DNA of 64,000 nucleotides, from assembly GCA_000149265.1 (NCBI GenBank), contig CH003444.1:385700-449699 (forward strand), read 5' to 3'. Origin of the DNA: Ciona savignyi (Eukaryota > Chordata > Ascidiacea > Phlebobranchia > Cionidae). The position numbers and the translations under genes are program-made. Below are positions 51,136 through 62,705 of this stretch, piece after piece. Positions within the stretch are counted from its first letter, which is position 1. Each line of letters starts with the position of its first letter. The notes under the pieces were generated by a model. That model saw nothing but the letters and a program-made list of their open reading frames with translations, ran no database searches and was not told the origin of the DNA.

Positions 51136-52157
51136 TACACATGTGTAAATTTTAACACAAACTTCAAAATGTCACAAGAAAATAGAAGTTACTCCAATTC
51201 AATGTGAAGAAATAATCCGCAACTCGTGGTGTATTTATTTATCAGATAGGTGGTTTATCAGATTGTAACACTCTTGAAGCATTTGTTATTTGCTGCAATT
51301 TCTTTATGAAATCTATTAAAACGGGATATCTAGAACTGATTTATTTTAAAACTGGAGCTTAACATAAATGGTATTTAAAAACCCCGAAGAAAAGTGTTAG
51401 TGTGAGGCGCGTGTCCTGATGCAAACTGTGGTGTGAGCGCTTGTGTCAGGCAAGGTCACATTAAGGAAGTATTTAATTATCGAAACAAGCTTCATTTTCA
51501 AAGAAAAGCCATAGATAAAACTGCAAAATATACTTTTACAATATTCACAATGCACACACACACCAGTTTGACTGGTGTTGTTTCAATTTGACGATCAATT
51601 AGAGACATTTGTTTGTTGCATATCATATGACAGGCACTTTGCAATTCTTATTTTGCGTTCTGTAGCGTAACGAAAGCAGAAGAAATGTGACATCTATGGC
51701 ATCGAACACATGACAACAGGCTAAGCTAGCCCAATGGTCTGTCACCAGAGCCGTGCCTTACTCGGCCGTTACTGCCACCGAGGTAGTGCAATCGACTCGC
51801 CGATTCATTACCTTGCAGCCACATCAACATAGCTGTATATTAAGCGAGACACATGGGTATTAGACGAAAAGGTCTGCTTTTATTGGACAATATCTAAGCC
51901 CTGTAAGGCACTTTAAGTGTAGCTATCACATAATTTAATCACATATTATAATTACTTAGTAACTAACGTTATATATGTCACTACTGAATTAACTAGCAAA
52001 ACCTGTACTTGGGATCACATTCGAAACTTAATATACTAAATGACACAAATTGCGTGATCGCTAGGACCCAAGAGATCAGACACCTCAATTTTGTTTAATT
52101 AAACAGTCATTACTGTCTAGGAACCATGTGATCTGTGGCTTTATATATAGCTCTAGT

Positions 52158-52338
52158 CCATGGGGTCAGCAACATGTGGCTCTTTTACCCTTTAATATGG
52201 CTATTATTTATTTTATATGCTACTATACATTAACAGGAGAACACTCGTCTCTTTATCTCACACAGTGCTGTTTTCCTTTTATTGCAAAAATCGTTTTGCG
52301 GCTCCTGCTTTTCAAGTGAAAAAGGTTGCTGACCCCTA
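52158..52338. mobile_element. Short hAT-type MITE (about 181 bp)
   Basis: Left end ggggtcagcaac and right end gttgctgacccc are exact inverted repeats. The flanks share ctctagt at 52151-52157 and 52339-52345 (7 bases, the eighth differing). Internal tgtggctcttttacc and ttgcggctcctgc are also typical of small hAT-derived elements. An open frame across it is incidental. Confidence 0.8.
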
Positions 52339-55300
52339 CTCTAGTTTATACACATATATATAATAAAATATGGACAAAATTACCTGACAATGTATTATTT
52401 GTCACACATTCCAATTCACTGACAATTTTTTTCGGCAAAGTTTGTCGACATAATGCTGACGGGGTGACACTTCTTTTCACCAACGGCATTCTATGTTTTA
52501 TCTGCTCTAACTTAGTTGATTTATAGCATGGTAAGAAGACTACTTGTGGCCTAGTGGTAACACCTGAAAAAGTTTAAATGTTTAAAATTACAAACACTAA
52601 AAAGCATTATATGTCAAATTTAGTGGTACTGCACAGTGACTATTTACTGCATTGTCTAGGGTAGGAGTCTTATTGTACAAGCTTTAGTAGTTAAATGTAT
52701 TGTTCACACTTAAAAACTTATGGGGGGGGAAAAAGAATGAAAAATGGAGTTGTTTATATACTAAGATTCTGACTTTAACAGTTATTGAATCTAAAAACAA
52801 AGCAGTTAATATCGTCAAACCAAGTTATTAGTGTGTACTAGTAGTAGTATTTGATGGGTTTTACTTGTATCTGTTAATCCAGATCAAATTGATCTAAAAC
52901 ACTCGTAATAATTAGCATGCTAAGCTACAACCAAACAGCCTAATTGAACTGTTAAAGGTCCTAAAATGGGCAAGAAACTATATCACAAGTACATATTAAC
53001 ACTCTACGAATTTATAAAGGTAAAGTTGAGTGTACTGTTCTTAGTTTAATTAACATGATAATTAATAAAAAGTTATCAAGAACTTTCATTATGTTTATAA
53101 TAGGCAAAAATAAAATTATAAGCATCCTGATATTTCCAAAACTTTAGGAAATTTTAATATTACAACTAAATTAAACATAACAACATGCTTTGTGTTGACA
53201 TGACTTTCTGGACAAGGAGAAAGATAATGTCTATGCTTGGAAGTATGCCGATATATAATATTTTTAATATTTGTTAATATTTTAACTACCTCTCACTAGA
53301 TGTTCTAATACAAATTCTTGTTTATCCATTTAAATCAACAGGACATTGTTAGCAGATGTCACTTACTATTGTGCATTGATTAACCTCTAGTATATATAAT
53401 TAAATCAATACAGGTATCTATTTTGCAACACAGCATAGCACTGTGTTTACAACAAATACGGGTCATTTCTTAATTCATAAAATTAAATGTAATGTAATTT
53501 TACCACAAGATATTCTTATTTTAACACAATGTACATAAATACACTTAAATCAATTAATACAATAATCGTGCATTTTGTAGAAACTTCGCTACTTATGTGA
53601 TACCAAACTTAGCAGAGGAAAAGTAAAGGGGATGGGAAGCAGTGGGAAGGAGGGAAAATAACACAATAAAATGGAAATCGGGGCATGAGGATTGTTTTTA
53701 GCATTAGAATTAGCTATGAATATCACAGGATTTTGATAATGGATAGGCTAACTGATCAGAAAAAAATATTTACTTATTTCTGGTCTAAACTCTAATAGTT
53801 TAAAATTAATTTTGATTCACTAAAATCTCAAAATCTAAATCCGTTTAAATGAACAAGTTTATTGAAGAGTAACTCAATATGGTACAGTTTCTGTCAGCTT
53901 TTCTTAGTAACTGATTGCCTTTTTGTATGGTTTACACACAAATCGGTTATCTAATGCAAAGCTGTAATTAGAAGAAGTTTTCATACTTTTAGTGCACCAT
54001 TTTCCTTCTTTCCTCTCTCTCTCACTTTAGTGTTGCCAGCTCATTACAATGTACATAAATACATGAACAAAAAATAATTTATACAAAATTAGAGACTGCA
54101 CTTCCATAAACAGTTAAAACATTTTTTGAGAAAGTTTTTTCTTGAATGCAACAAACTTATTAATTAACCTTTGCCGATTGATTATACTAAAACATTTTCC
54201 TTTAATAGTTATGCTCAAAGTCACTTCTTAAATGACTAACACTATGTGTGAACAAAAGTTTCAAATGCACAATTAGATTTAATGTTATTAAGAAAACAAC
54301 ATAAACCAATGTACAAGATACAATTTCAAGTGTACATGGTTACTTTTTTACATTACATTTGATATACTTTAAAATAAATTACTAGAACCAAACATATGAC
54401 TCTAAAACATGTTTAGCGGTTTTAACATGCTTGGTGTGGAATAGCCTATGCAATATCTTCGATAGGCAGTTGAAGTGCTATCCAATACTGGCCATTGATG
54501 GTAAAAAATATTGTTATCAAGGATTTTGAAGATAAAATGCCTTATGCCCTAACTCTCTATATAATAATTTCTCAGAGATTGTTCAATGGCATATCTCAAG
54601 AAAGGTACACACCTTGTAACATACTGGTAAAATATCTTGAGCTCATTTCCATTGCTAGTATTAAATAAATTAACCCATTTTGGCTTTTGCCAACCAATAT
54701 CAGTTAACAGCACTTGACCAAGTTTTAGGCAAACTGTCAGTGTAGGCATACCGGTTTAATCCTATAGTCCCTTTTACTCCTTTACCACCACTAATCTGGG
54801 TATCGTATTCTTACAACACTATCTATAAAAACGATTGATTGCTTATAAACCTACGTTCATGATTATTTAGAAATTGAAATATTCAGCCTTTCCAAAAAAT
54901 AAAACCTTAACGCTGTTTTGTTGCAAATTGCAATATCCCCAAAGGTGAAAATAATATTTCAAGCTTAGCTTTTCAATTTTATCCACACCCCAGTGAAATG
55001 TAAAATCCCATGCGAGCTAGTCAAATACTGTTGTTTAAAATCAAACCAATATGGTTAACTGAGTTATTATCTCCAAATATTTCTCCGCTATTTGCCCAAA
55101 GCCATAAATCCAAAGATAAATTTGTCATTTTAGGTCGAGAGCTAAATAATACAATTTATCATTTATGTCACCTTTAGCTCAAATGCAAAATCAGTTCTTC
55201 GTTTGTTTCTCAACTGGCTCCCGACCGTACTCACGTATGTTCGCTGATTTGCTAGTAATTGTGATGTCAGAAATCTTAAAAAAAGTCTTGAACCCAGCAA

Positions 55301-55383
55301 TATTTTAGCTAGATAATTAAAGTTTTGTGGTGTTAAACCCGATGGTGACGAGGTGTCACATACCTATGTAACACTCGTGCAAG

Positions 55384-55432
55384 GTACAACCAAAGAGACT
55401 ATAACAACAGTCTATGTATAGTCTGTTTGGTA
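55384..55432. repeat. Inverted repeat (hairpin-capable)
   Basis: ccaaagagactata and the downstream tatagtctgtttgg are reverse complements with one mismatch, separated by a roughly 13-base loop; gtac flanks both arms. Function unknown. Confidence 0.6.
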
Positions 55433-55785
55433 CAACATACCACGGTCGAAAAATGACAGTATAGGCTACGCGTGAAAAGTTCTGTGCAGCGATGATTCAG
55501 TGTCGTGTTCGACATAGTAAATTTGCAATTATACTACAATAGCCCTGGTCACCAATTCTATAGGCTTACCGCAAAATTGCGTAGTATTAGGCTCGAATTG
55601 AAAATTGCCAAGTACGAAGAAGGCTAACAATAAAATGTAAAAGCTTCGGAAACTCGATTGCGGTCAAGAGGTAATTTGCCGATCACTGTCTTGTAACAAA
55701 TTTTGTTGTCCCGCCCCCGGGTAAAACATGAGTAAGAAATAGGCATTGAATATTCACGCTCTTTTGGCAGAGAATGGATTCTCGT

Positions 55786-56035
55786 GTTTTATAACAGTGA
55801 ATGGGAAAAAACAATTATCACAGCACGGGACAAGCGTCCGATTACCTCCCGAAAACATTAGATTACCTCGTTCCAAACGGCCCGATTGTGTTTACAGTGT
55901 GTTGTTTTATATGTTGAAGGGGGCCCTCCTTCTGTTTTTAGTAGAATCAATTACGTAGTAGGATCGGGCAATGTCCGCTCATTGCCTGGTCCGATGACAT
56001 CGCCGTCTACCCAGCTGCTGGTATCGACCCTTTAG
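55786..56035 (-). repeat. Degraded SINE copy
   Basis: Plus-strand order matches the family: ttttataacagtgaatggga, caattatcaca, gattacctcc, acagtgtgtt, ggatcgggcaatgtccgctc, then a head region with ctggtatcgaccc that reads as a B-box-like sequence on the minus strand. Confidence 0.45.
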
Positions 56036-56868
56036 AATTTCGGCTGATCAAATCGCCGACGATATTACCCGATGAACTAACGGCAAAAGTGTAACTGTAA
56101 GTATTACATCCTCGCTGTGTGAAATGAAGGCATATCCCATAGGTAATTAGAAGCAAACTTAGTCGGATAACTATAAGCAAAAAATAAAACTGTTGAATTA
56201 ATCTTCTAACGACGGCCACACATGCATCATTATTAAAGCGTGGAATACCCTAATCTCGAAACAGTTTAAATCCTTTGTGAAACATTTTTTGTACGTCATT
56301 TTGCTGTAACTGCGATAAAAGTTAAATCTTTTGTTTTTGATTATATCTCCCTTTTAATATGATTAATTTAAATATAATTATAGAGTATAGACTTTTGCAT
56401 GTGCATTACCTTCAGGCACTTAATCCAATTTATTTTAATACGCCCTCATTAGTGTTGCACCTGAAACGTTTTTTAGCCATGACTTTTAAATTGTAAGTGG
56501 AATTCGTCACATGGTCATTTTAAATTTATTGCGTTAACCATTTAGCCTCATAACCGTTCGGTATATCGTCGTTGAAACACTGTGGGATTTCCACAACTTA
56601 TTTGTAGTATTCAGCCCACTAATGCCCAGTGTCCAAAAACTTCCTTTACAAGCCTTAACGAATAACAAGTGACACGTAAGATGCTGGATTCACGACTAAG
56701 GATACAATAGTTTGAATGCACAACAATTCGGCAATCGTAGGTTTATTCGAAACGTAAAACAGAACGTTTACAGAAGTCTGTCAGATAAAAATACAAGCAA
56801 TAGGTGCTGAATAAAGCATGTGCCTCTTTACAAAATAAATGAACTTATCAGTTTAAATGAATTTTGAA

Positions 56869-59800
56869 TCACCTCGGTAATCTCACGAAACGCCGGCGAA
56901 AGATGGCAGCAGCGAGCACTACTGGCAATACGAGGAGCAACTAACGATAACACGCAAAAGGAAATACGAAAAGAGGTACAATGGAGTTAAATATGTGAAA
57001 CAATGTTTAAAAATATTTATGGATAATTACTGAAGCATTTTAGCGCAAGTGGTTATGTACTTAAGGCCCGTTTCTTACACTATATCAATCTTATGGATAT
57101 TTACACACACATAAATATAACAAGAAATTAAATGAGTTTAAATTCAAACTGCACCTTTCTCCCCAAGATCAGGTAAATACTTGATATTACCGTTTGAGTT
57201 AAATGGTGTGAACTGTAACAGCTCGTTGTACTACACAAATCGAGTGGCGTGTTGAGGTTTGGGCGACTGTTCGTTTAGTCATCTCACGAGGAGAACATAC
57301 ATGGTACGTCATTTCCTGAAAGCTTGGCAGATTTCTGCTGTTTAAATTGAGTGTGCATGCATGTAACATTACAGCGTGGGCATAAGACAATAGCAAAGTG
57401 TCCATCTAAAATCGATTGGGTTAATTTAATGGTTTGATCTTAAGGATTTTGCAGTGTCGCAAACTCGTAACCACATTTTAAAATCTGATTCATTTTATAT
57501 AAAACCATAAACGCGAGACATCGCAAATCACATTTTGGTCAAAATGACCAACAGTAGTTAATCGTGTATAGGGTGGCGGGTAGAAAACAAGCAAGCAGAG
57601 GAATCAATTGTGCAAATATAAAAAAAACTAAAAAGCGACAACACGGGGTTCTTTTACGGACGTGATAGTGTCTTCATGTCTGCAAAGAAACAATTTGGGG
57701 CGTTATGAGTAAGACAACTTTTTAACGGGTAAAGTTTGGAACCTGCAATTGTCATTAGGCCACAAAACGGTTAAAGATCAGCTTTTATTTATGTACGCAA
57801 ATGAAAATATTTTGGATTTTCAATGTGTACACTTTACGCGGCGGGTACAAACCAAACTAAGAAAGACAGGTGCTATTATGATTTATTATTCCCTTATGAA
57901 ACTTATGTTAACAAAGGCAAATCCATGTGTATAGCAATTTAAAAAGGACCGCGAAAAAAGTAAAGTTCTGCGTAGTGAACAATGCAGTCAAGAATTGCTC
58001 GAAAATGTCATCTCGAGTTTCGCATTCCGTGTTAACTTCTATTGTTTCGTCATTATGGATTCTGGAAAGCTTGGCCAGGTTTTTGGAAGCGGCAAAGAAA
58101 AACCGTGAGAGAAATTTTGTTAACTGGACACAGGGATTAGCATCATGTTGACTATGTTTGTGACCATAATAAAGCCGTGCAGCTGTTTCAAACATAGTTT
58201 AATTGGGTACAAATCAATATTATTCGATTTATCGTAATAGCCACACCGTTAAACACTAATAGGCTATAAGCAAGTAAACCAATTAAGTTTTCTTTAATTG
58301 AATTAGGAATTATACAATTGTGTTTGATATATTACGTATTACAGAGGTTGTCTGTTCTAGAATCAAGATTCGAAATTGATTTGAATAACAAAATTGATAT
58401 TTTTTTACTTGGATAGTGGGAATAGTTTTAATTTTTTTAATTCGGAAATGTAAAGGATTTTCTGGTATATAACAGAATGGTTTGAAATTCTTTATTTAAA
58501 ATTATTTACATACCATACAATACATACTGGTTCGGATAAGGCATCCGTTATTTTAAACCGATATATATCTAACACGTCTTAAGAATCGGTAACAAAACAA
58601 GATCGCATGAATTATTAATTCTGAAAAAACTACAAGGACTTTGAACACTTGAACTTCTTGAATCCCACACAAAAAATACCTTTTAAATACGCTTGGTTCG
58701 CCTAAATTCGCCTGTTGTTTTAAAAAAGAACGTGTGGACACAGTATAAATTATTCTTAGAGGGCAAAAACACCTGTTTTTTTTCATTTACCCTGAAAAAC
58801 TCCTGTATGCAAGAATTTGGAGGATTCTAACCATTTGTGCTGACCAGTCAGTGGGCGTCCTGTTCCACATATATTATAGCGTATAGATAGAGTTTTTCGA
58901 AAGGTTGTGGGACCGATACCAGCTGCTGAAGTTTTTTCCTAAACAATGCACTTGAGGAACCACATTTAAACCGATTGAATCAATAGGATGAATTTAAAAA
59001 AGGAAAAGCTATTTAATCATATACACCACAATGGCCCCAGTTATCTAAAGGTGGACACGAGGTAGTCTGACAATTACTGTCTGTTAACCCCCTTTGTGTT
59101 TTCCCATCCGCGGGATTAACCAATAATATCCTATGCCATGGTTTAATACAAAATAAAACTTCCTTACCGCATTCGTAAAACAACAGATCATCGATGTGCA
59201 CATCTCCTTTGCTGTCTGTCACATCTTTTACCAAAATTTCGACCAGAAATGGCCGCCATGTCCGTAGATTCAACAGTACTGTTGCTGTCTCCCAATCATT
59301 ACTCACGTGACCATGTCTTGACCAATGAGAAACGAGCATGCCATTGGTTGAGCCATCATCATAAATCAAGTTTACTTCAAGTCGAGGAGCCTGCAGAGGT
59401 GTAAAAATTCCAAAAAAATTGGATTTAAATATCGTAATTTACAGCATCCATTTCCGTTAAAAACTAAGAATTTACCATGGCAAAGTGCAGCTTTGGGGCA
59501 TGTAGATGATACGTTAACTTAAAATATACCATGTTTTCGGCCGATTAGCTTTATGAGTGCCAAATTTCTTTTTGGGTTAGAGCGTCTAATTTTAACCGAG
59601 AGGTTATGTGATTAGACGGCATTACAAATATTCCAAGCGTTTGGTGACAAGTATACACACGAGTTTGGGGTATTTTCCTATGTAATTAATAAAATTGAAA
59701 ACCTTTTCACCATCTTTGTAAAGTTCGTTTAAAATTGAGTATACGTGATGGACGGTACGATCAAAAGAAAGTTTCGGAAATATTTAGACCATGTTAGCTA

Positions 59801-61588
59801 CAATATCTACAGTTTTTTGTTAAATTTGACATCACTTTTTCGATAATTGTCAAAAGAAATACACCCTTGTCAAGTGTTTAACGAAAAAACAAACGGTCAA
59901 ATCAATATGAATAATACCTTTAACTAAGATATTGCACGATTGCGCAGGTAAAACTTGGGTGGAGGTGGAAATCCGGCGAACACTTAATAAATAGAATCCA
60001 ATCGGAAAAAAACATGCATTGCAGTTGCACTCAGGCACGAAAGCACAGTAGCAAGGAAGTTGACACCCTTGTCATCTAACTATTGGCGATAAACTATAAC
60101 TCACACAGCGTCGGGATAGTACAGGATACTGATGTTTATCCCTTCGAGTGGGTACGATTTCTACCGTATAAAAACGCTTTTCGCGGCGAAACACATCATA
60201 GGTTCCAAACTTAGACCGGTAAACGAGCGAATAAAAAAATAAAGGGTACGGCTAGTGTCCTTAAAACTGTGACACTATGCTACCAGACGTTGAGCATGAT
60301 AGCTTATGGTCAGATAAAATGTATTTAAAATTGAGAACTCACCCAAACCCCGCGCAGTAAATAAAGCAGGGACATGACGCATGAACAGTTGCTATTGGCA
60401 ATCATTCTCGGACTTCGAAGATAATGTTTGGAGCCGAAATTTCCAGTGGCGTCAAAAGAAAGAATGTAACCTCGGCCTGGACGTGACAAAGGCATAAATT
60501 CAGGTAAATATACGACAATCTTCCACCAACCCATATATTCGCACGCGAATACAGCAGATTTCATAAAATAATTTACTGTACTTAGGGGCAATACTAAAAG
60601 AGGAAAAATACAACTACGGCAATACGAAAACTTACTAATTTTTTACTTTGTTTTTATTTTATTTCCGTATGTCTTTTGTTTTGTATTTTCGAAGTTGTGT
60701 ATTAACCGTAAAATGTTTTTTTTGCAATAGTTGCAAGAAGGGAACAAAAAAGAAACTTCTAATAAATGAGGTGTGGAATGATACCTTGTAAATGCTCAGG
60801 AGTGGCTCCGTGTCCGTCTGCCAGGCCGTCACCGGTATTGTCTGGAAGCCACGAGTTGAACTCCGGCAGTCCTTCATATTGAGATTTTGACGTCCATGAA
60901 CAGTATGTGAAGGTCATGTTGGAGTCTTGAAAACGGCAGTCCAACTCGTGTGACTGGTTTTTGACTAAAAAGCGTTTACGTTTTTTTAAACATAAAAACT
61001 CAAAAAAAATTAGTATGATTTTTGACGATTTAACTTTACCAAAGTCTGTATGTTTCTTTAAATACAAGTAGAAAACGGAAGGTCATGATAATAAAAATCG
61101 TGGTGGTTTTTTGGAACAAAAGAACGCAGCATTTTCTCCTATTTAGATATAAAATGTATTCTACAATAAATAGGGCTTTTTTAAAATGTCGAAAAAAATA
61201 ATACAATAATAAAATGAGAATTTTTAGTTTCAAACGCATGGACTGCATAACAATTTTCTGCATATATCCTTTTCTTTAAAGAACAACCAAATCAAAGAAA
61301 TTTAGCAACATTATTATATTCTAATAATTCTACGCATCCATATCAATTTGCATGTGTAAAACCATCGCGTTAAAAACAACTATCGATTTTAGCGATTGCT
61401 TTTAAGATTCTCATGTCCTCAGACGGCCGCAAATTCTTACCTGTTAAATTGCACTGGTCGTGTTTTATTTCAAGTGACATTTTATCGATAGCCACCAGTG
61501 CCACGTGCGGGTGGAGTTGCTGGTAGTTTTTGTAGCAGAAAAAGCCGGAACAGCTAGCGTTGGCTGGAGTGAAACCCTCGAGAACAAT
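56869..61588 (-). CDS. MAM-domain protein, partial (3' exons; possible transmembrane tail)
   Basis: Supported exons: 61441-61588, 60785-60964, 60343-60476, 59168-59390 and 59027-59080, with matching phases. The first carries the end of one MAM domain (IVLEGF ... VALVAIDKMSLE). The next three encode a complete second MAM domain of about 170 residues: CRFQDSNMTFTYCSW ... FNSWLPDNTGDG ... RGYILSFDATGNFGSKHYL, SPRM ... WETATVLLNLRTWRPFLVEI and VHIDDLLFYEC. Exon 59027-59080 adds a small cysteine cluster (CQTTSCPPLDNWGHC). A candidate last exon at 56869-56940 would encode LLLVLPVVLAAAIF followed by RRRFVRLPR and a stop, that is, a transmembrane helix and short basic tail. At least one linking exon (phase 1 in, phase 0 out) was not found, so this end is tentative. 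MAM domains act in extracellular adhesion; the 5' part of the gene was not located. Confidence 0.8.
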
Positions 61589-61639
61589 CTGGAAATACAG
61601 GCGATTAGTTTAATGGATAATCCTATCGAATGTACAATG

Positions 61640-61715
61640 CGCTCGTCACTAACACTGGTTTTATAGAGAATTCGATCTTCGAATCGATCGCGTTAACCAT
61701 TCGGCCACACGACGG
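61640..61715 (-). repeat. tRNA-Ser-like fragment, probably SINE-derived
   Basis: On the minus strand, gtcgtgtggccgaatggtta then acgcgatcgattcgaagatc resembles the 5' half of tRNA-Ser: a GGCCGAnTGGTTAA D-arm, and an anticodon-loop-like ttcgaag. No extra arm, T-arm or acceptor closing sequence follows, so it is not a functional tRNA gene. A second similar fragment, ggctaaatggttaacgc, is near 56540-56556. Confidence 0.4.
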
Positions 61716-62440
61716 TTTTGCGTTTGGCATTTGGCGAAACAACACGTCACAGAGCACTTTGCGGTTAGATAAATCGTCAAAACACCTGTATTTCAAAACA
61801 GCAAGGGTAGTTCTTAATTAGGTGCCGCCAAAATAGCACAACCGCATCTTCTTAATTTTACATATAAAAATTTTGCTTCACAAATTTAGAAGAAAATGCA
61901 AATAAAAAACCCTTAATAACACGATAGAATCGCTATAAACAAATAAAGACGTGCATGGGAAGACGATTTTTGACTACGTGTAAACCAATAAACCAATAAC
62001 ATGCGACTCTGAAGATTAAACATACAATGTCTACGCCTGAATTAGAATGGAGCGCTCCTCACGTGTGTATTTTATTTCAAGGTCTTATGCTACGCTTTCC
62101 AATAGTGGGTGTTAACTCTCGGTGCTTGCATGGCTTTTAGCTTTCAACAGTTCTGTCTGAAATCTTTACGTTGATGTTGCAATGATGGACTGCTATCTCC
62201 AACACCATTTTCATATACAAATTGGTATATTTCAACCAATCGGCAACACAACATTTCTGGTAGTCCGAATTTCTACATATGAAATGTAACATTTTTAATA
62301 AAAATCTTGGTTAAAACAACAAAATTGTTATGGCATATTTGTGGAAAATTTCCCACCGTTTTTTATAGATTACATTAATAATGAATGGCCATGCATTGTA
62401 ATATGACGACCAATTCGATCTATATTGAATGTTGGATATT

Positions 62441-62705
62441 CTTATTTTAACCTAGTAAATGGGAACACGTCAGGGTTATGGCACCGACAATCGCCAGATT
62501 ACCCACCGACGGATTACCGGCGGATTGCGCCATTGCCAGTGTGTTTAAATAATTGAGCCGGTCTGTCAGCTTGCGTTTATTTCGGTTAAGTGTGTTACCT
62601 AGGGAAATATCGCTCTGGCTGGTTTTGATTCAAAAACCTATCCGTCGCTTGCAGACTATCGACGCTCTTTCGATTGAGCGAACCGGTGGAGCAAAACAAA
62701 ACTTG
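62441..62705 (-). repeat. SINE copy with well-preserved tRNA-like head
   Basis: The head, read on the minus strand from 62687, has a perfect D-arm (gctc, loop, gagc at 62664-62679), a cgtcg/cgacg stem in the anticodon-arm position and a perfect T-arm (ggttt, loop, aaacc at 62621-62638, with a B-box-like ttgaatc). The acceptor arms do not pair convincingly, so this is a retroposed head rather than a live tRNA. The 3' part (plus strand: tagtaaatgggaac, gattaccc, cagtgtgttt) matches the other copies. Confidence 0.6.

Larger units (their letters stand above)
47979..56868. other. Long AT-rich interval without recognisable exons
   Basis: Either intergenic between WASF and the MAM gene or, in part, a long WASF 5' intron. 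I see no supported exon. It holds a 46-bp-period tandem duplication (48368-48458), two hAT-type elements (50090-51135, 52158-52338), an inverted repeat near 55384-55432 and a SINE (55786-56035). Open frames of 60-80 codons here have no family signature. Confidence 0.5.

Noticed and set aside
52128-52319. 63-codon plus-strand open frame
   Set aside because: It lies almost entirely inside the short hAT-type MITE and has no family resemblance.
57199-57405. Possible exon (reads EMTYHVCSPREMTKRTVAQTS after a plausible acceptor) linking to the transmembrane exon of the MAM gene
   Set aside because: It is open only in phase 0, whereas the preceding exon leaves phase 1, and it has no MAM or other domain signature.
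57908-58195. 95-codon minus-strand open frame (contains ETRDDIFEQFLTALF), considered as a WASF N-terminal or MAM-gene exon
   Set aside because: Its resemblance to the WAVE DIFGELF stretch is only a few residues, no suitable splice sites and phases flank it, and an opposite-strand frame of similar length overlaps it.
61640-61715. tRNA-Ser gene
   Set aside because: Only the 5' half is tRNA-like; the T-arm and a pairing acceptor end are absent.
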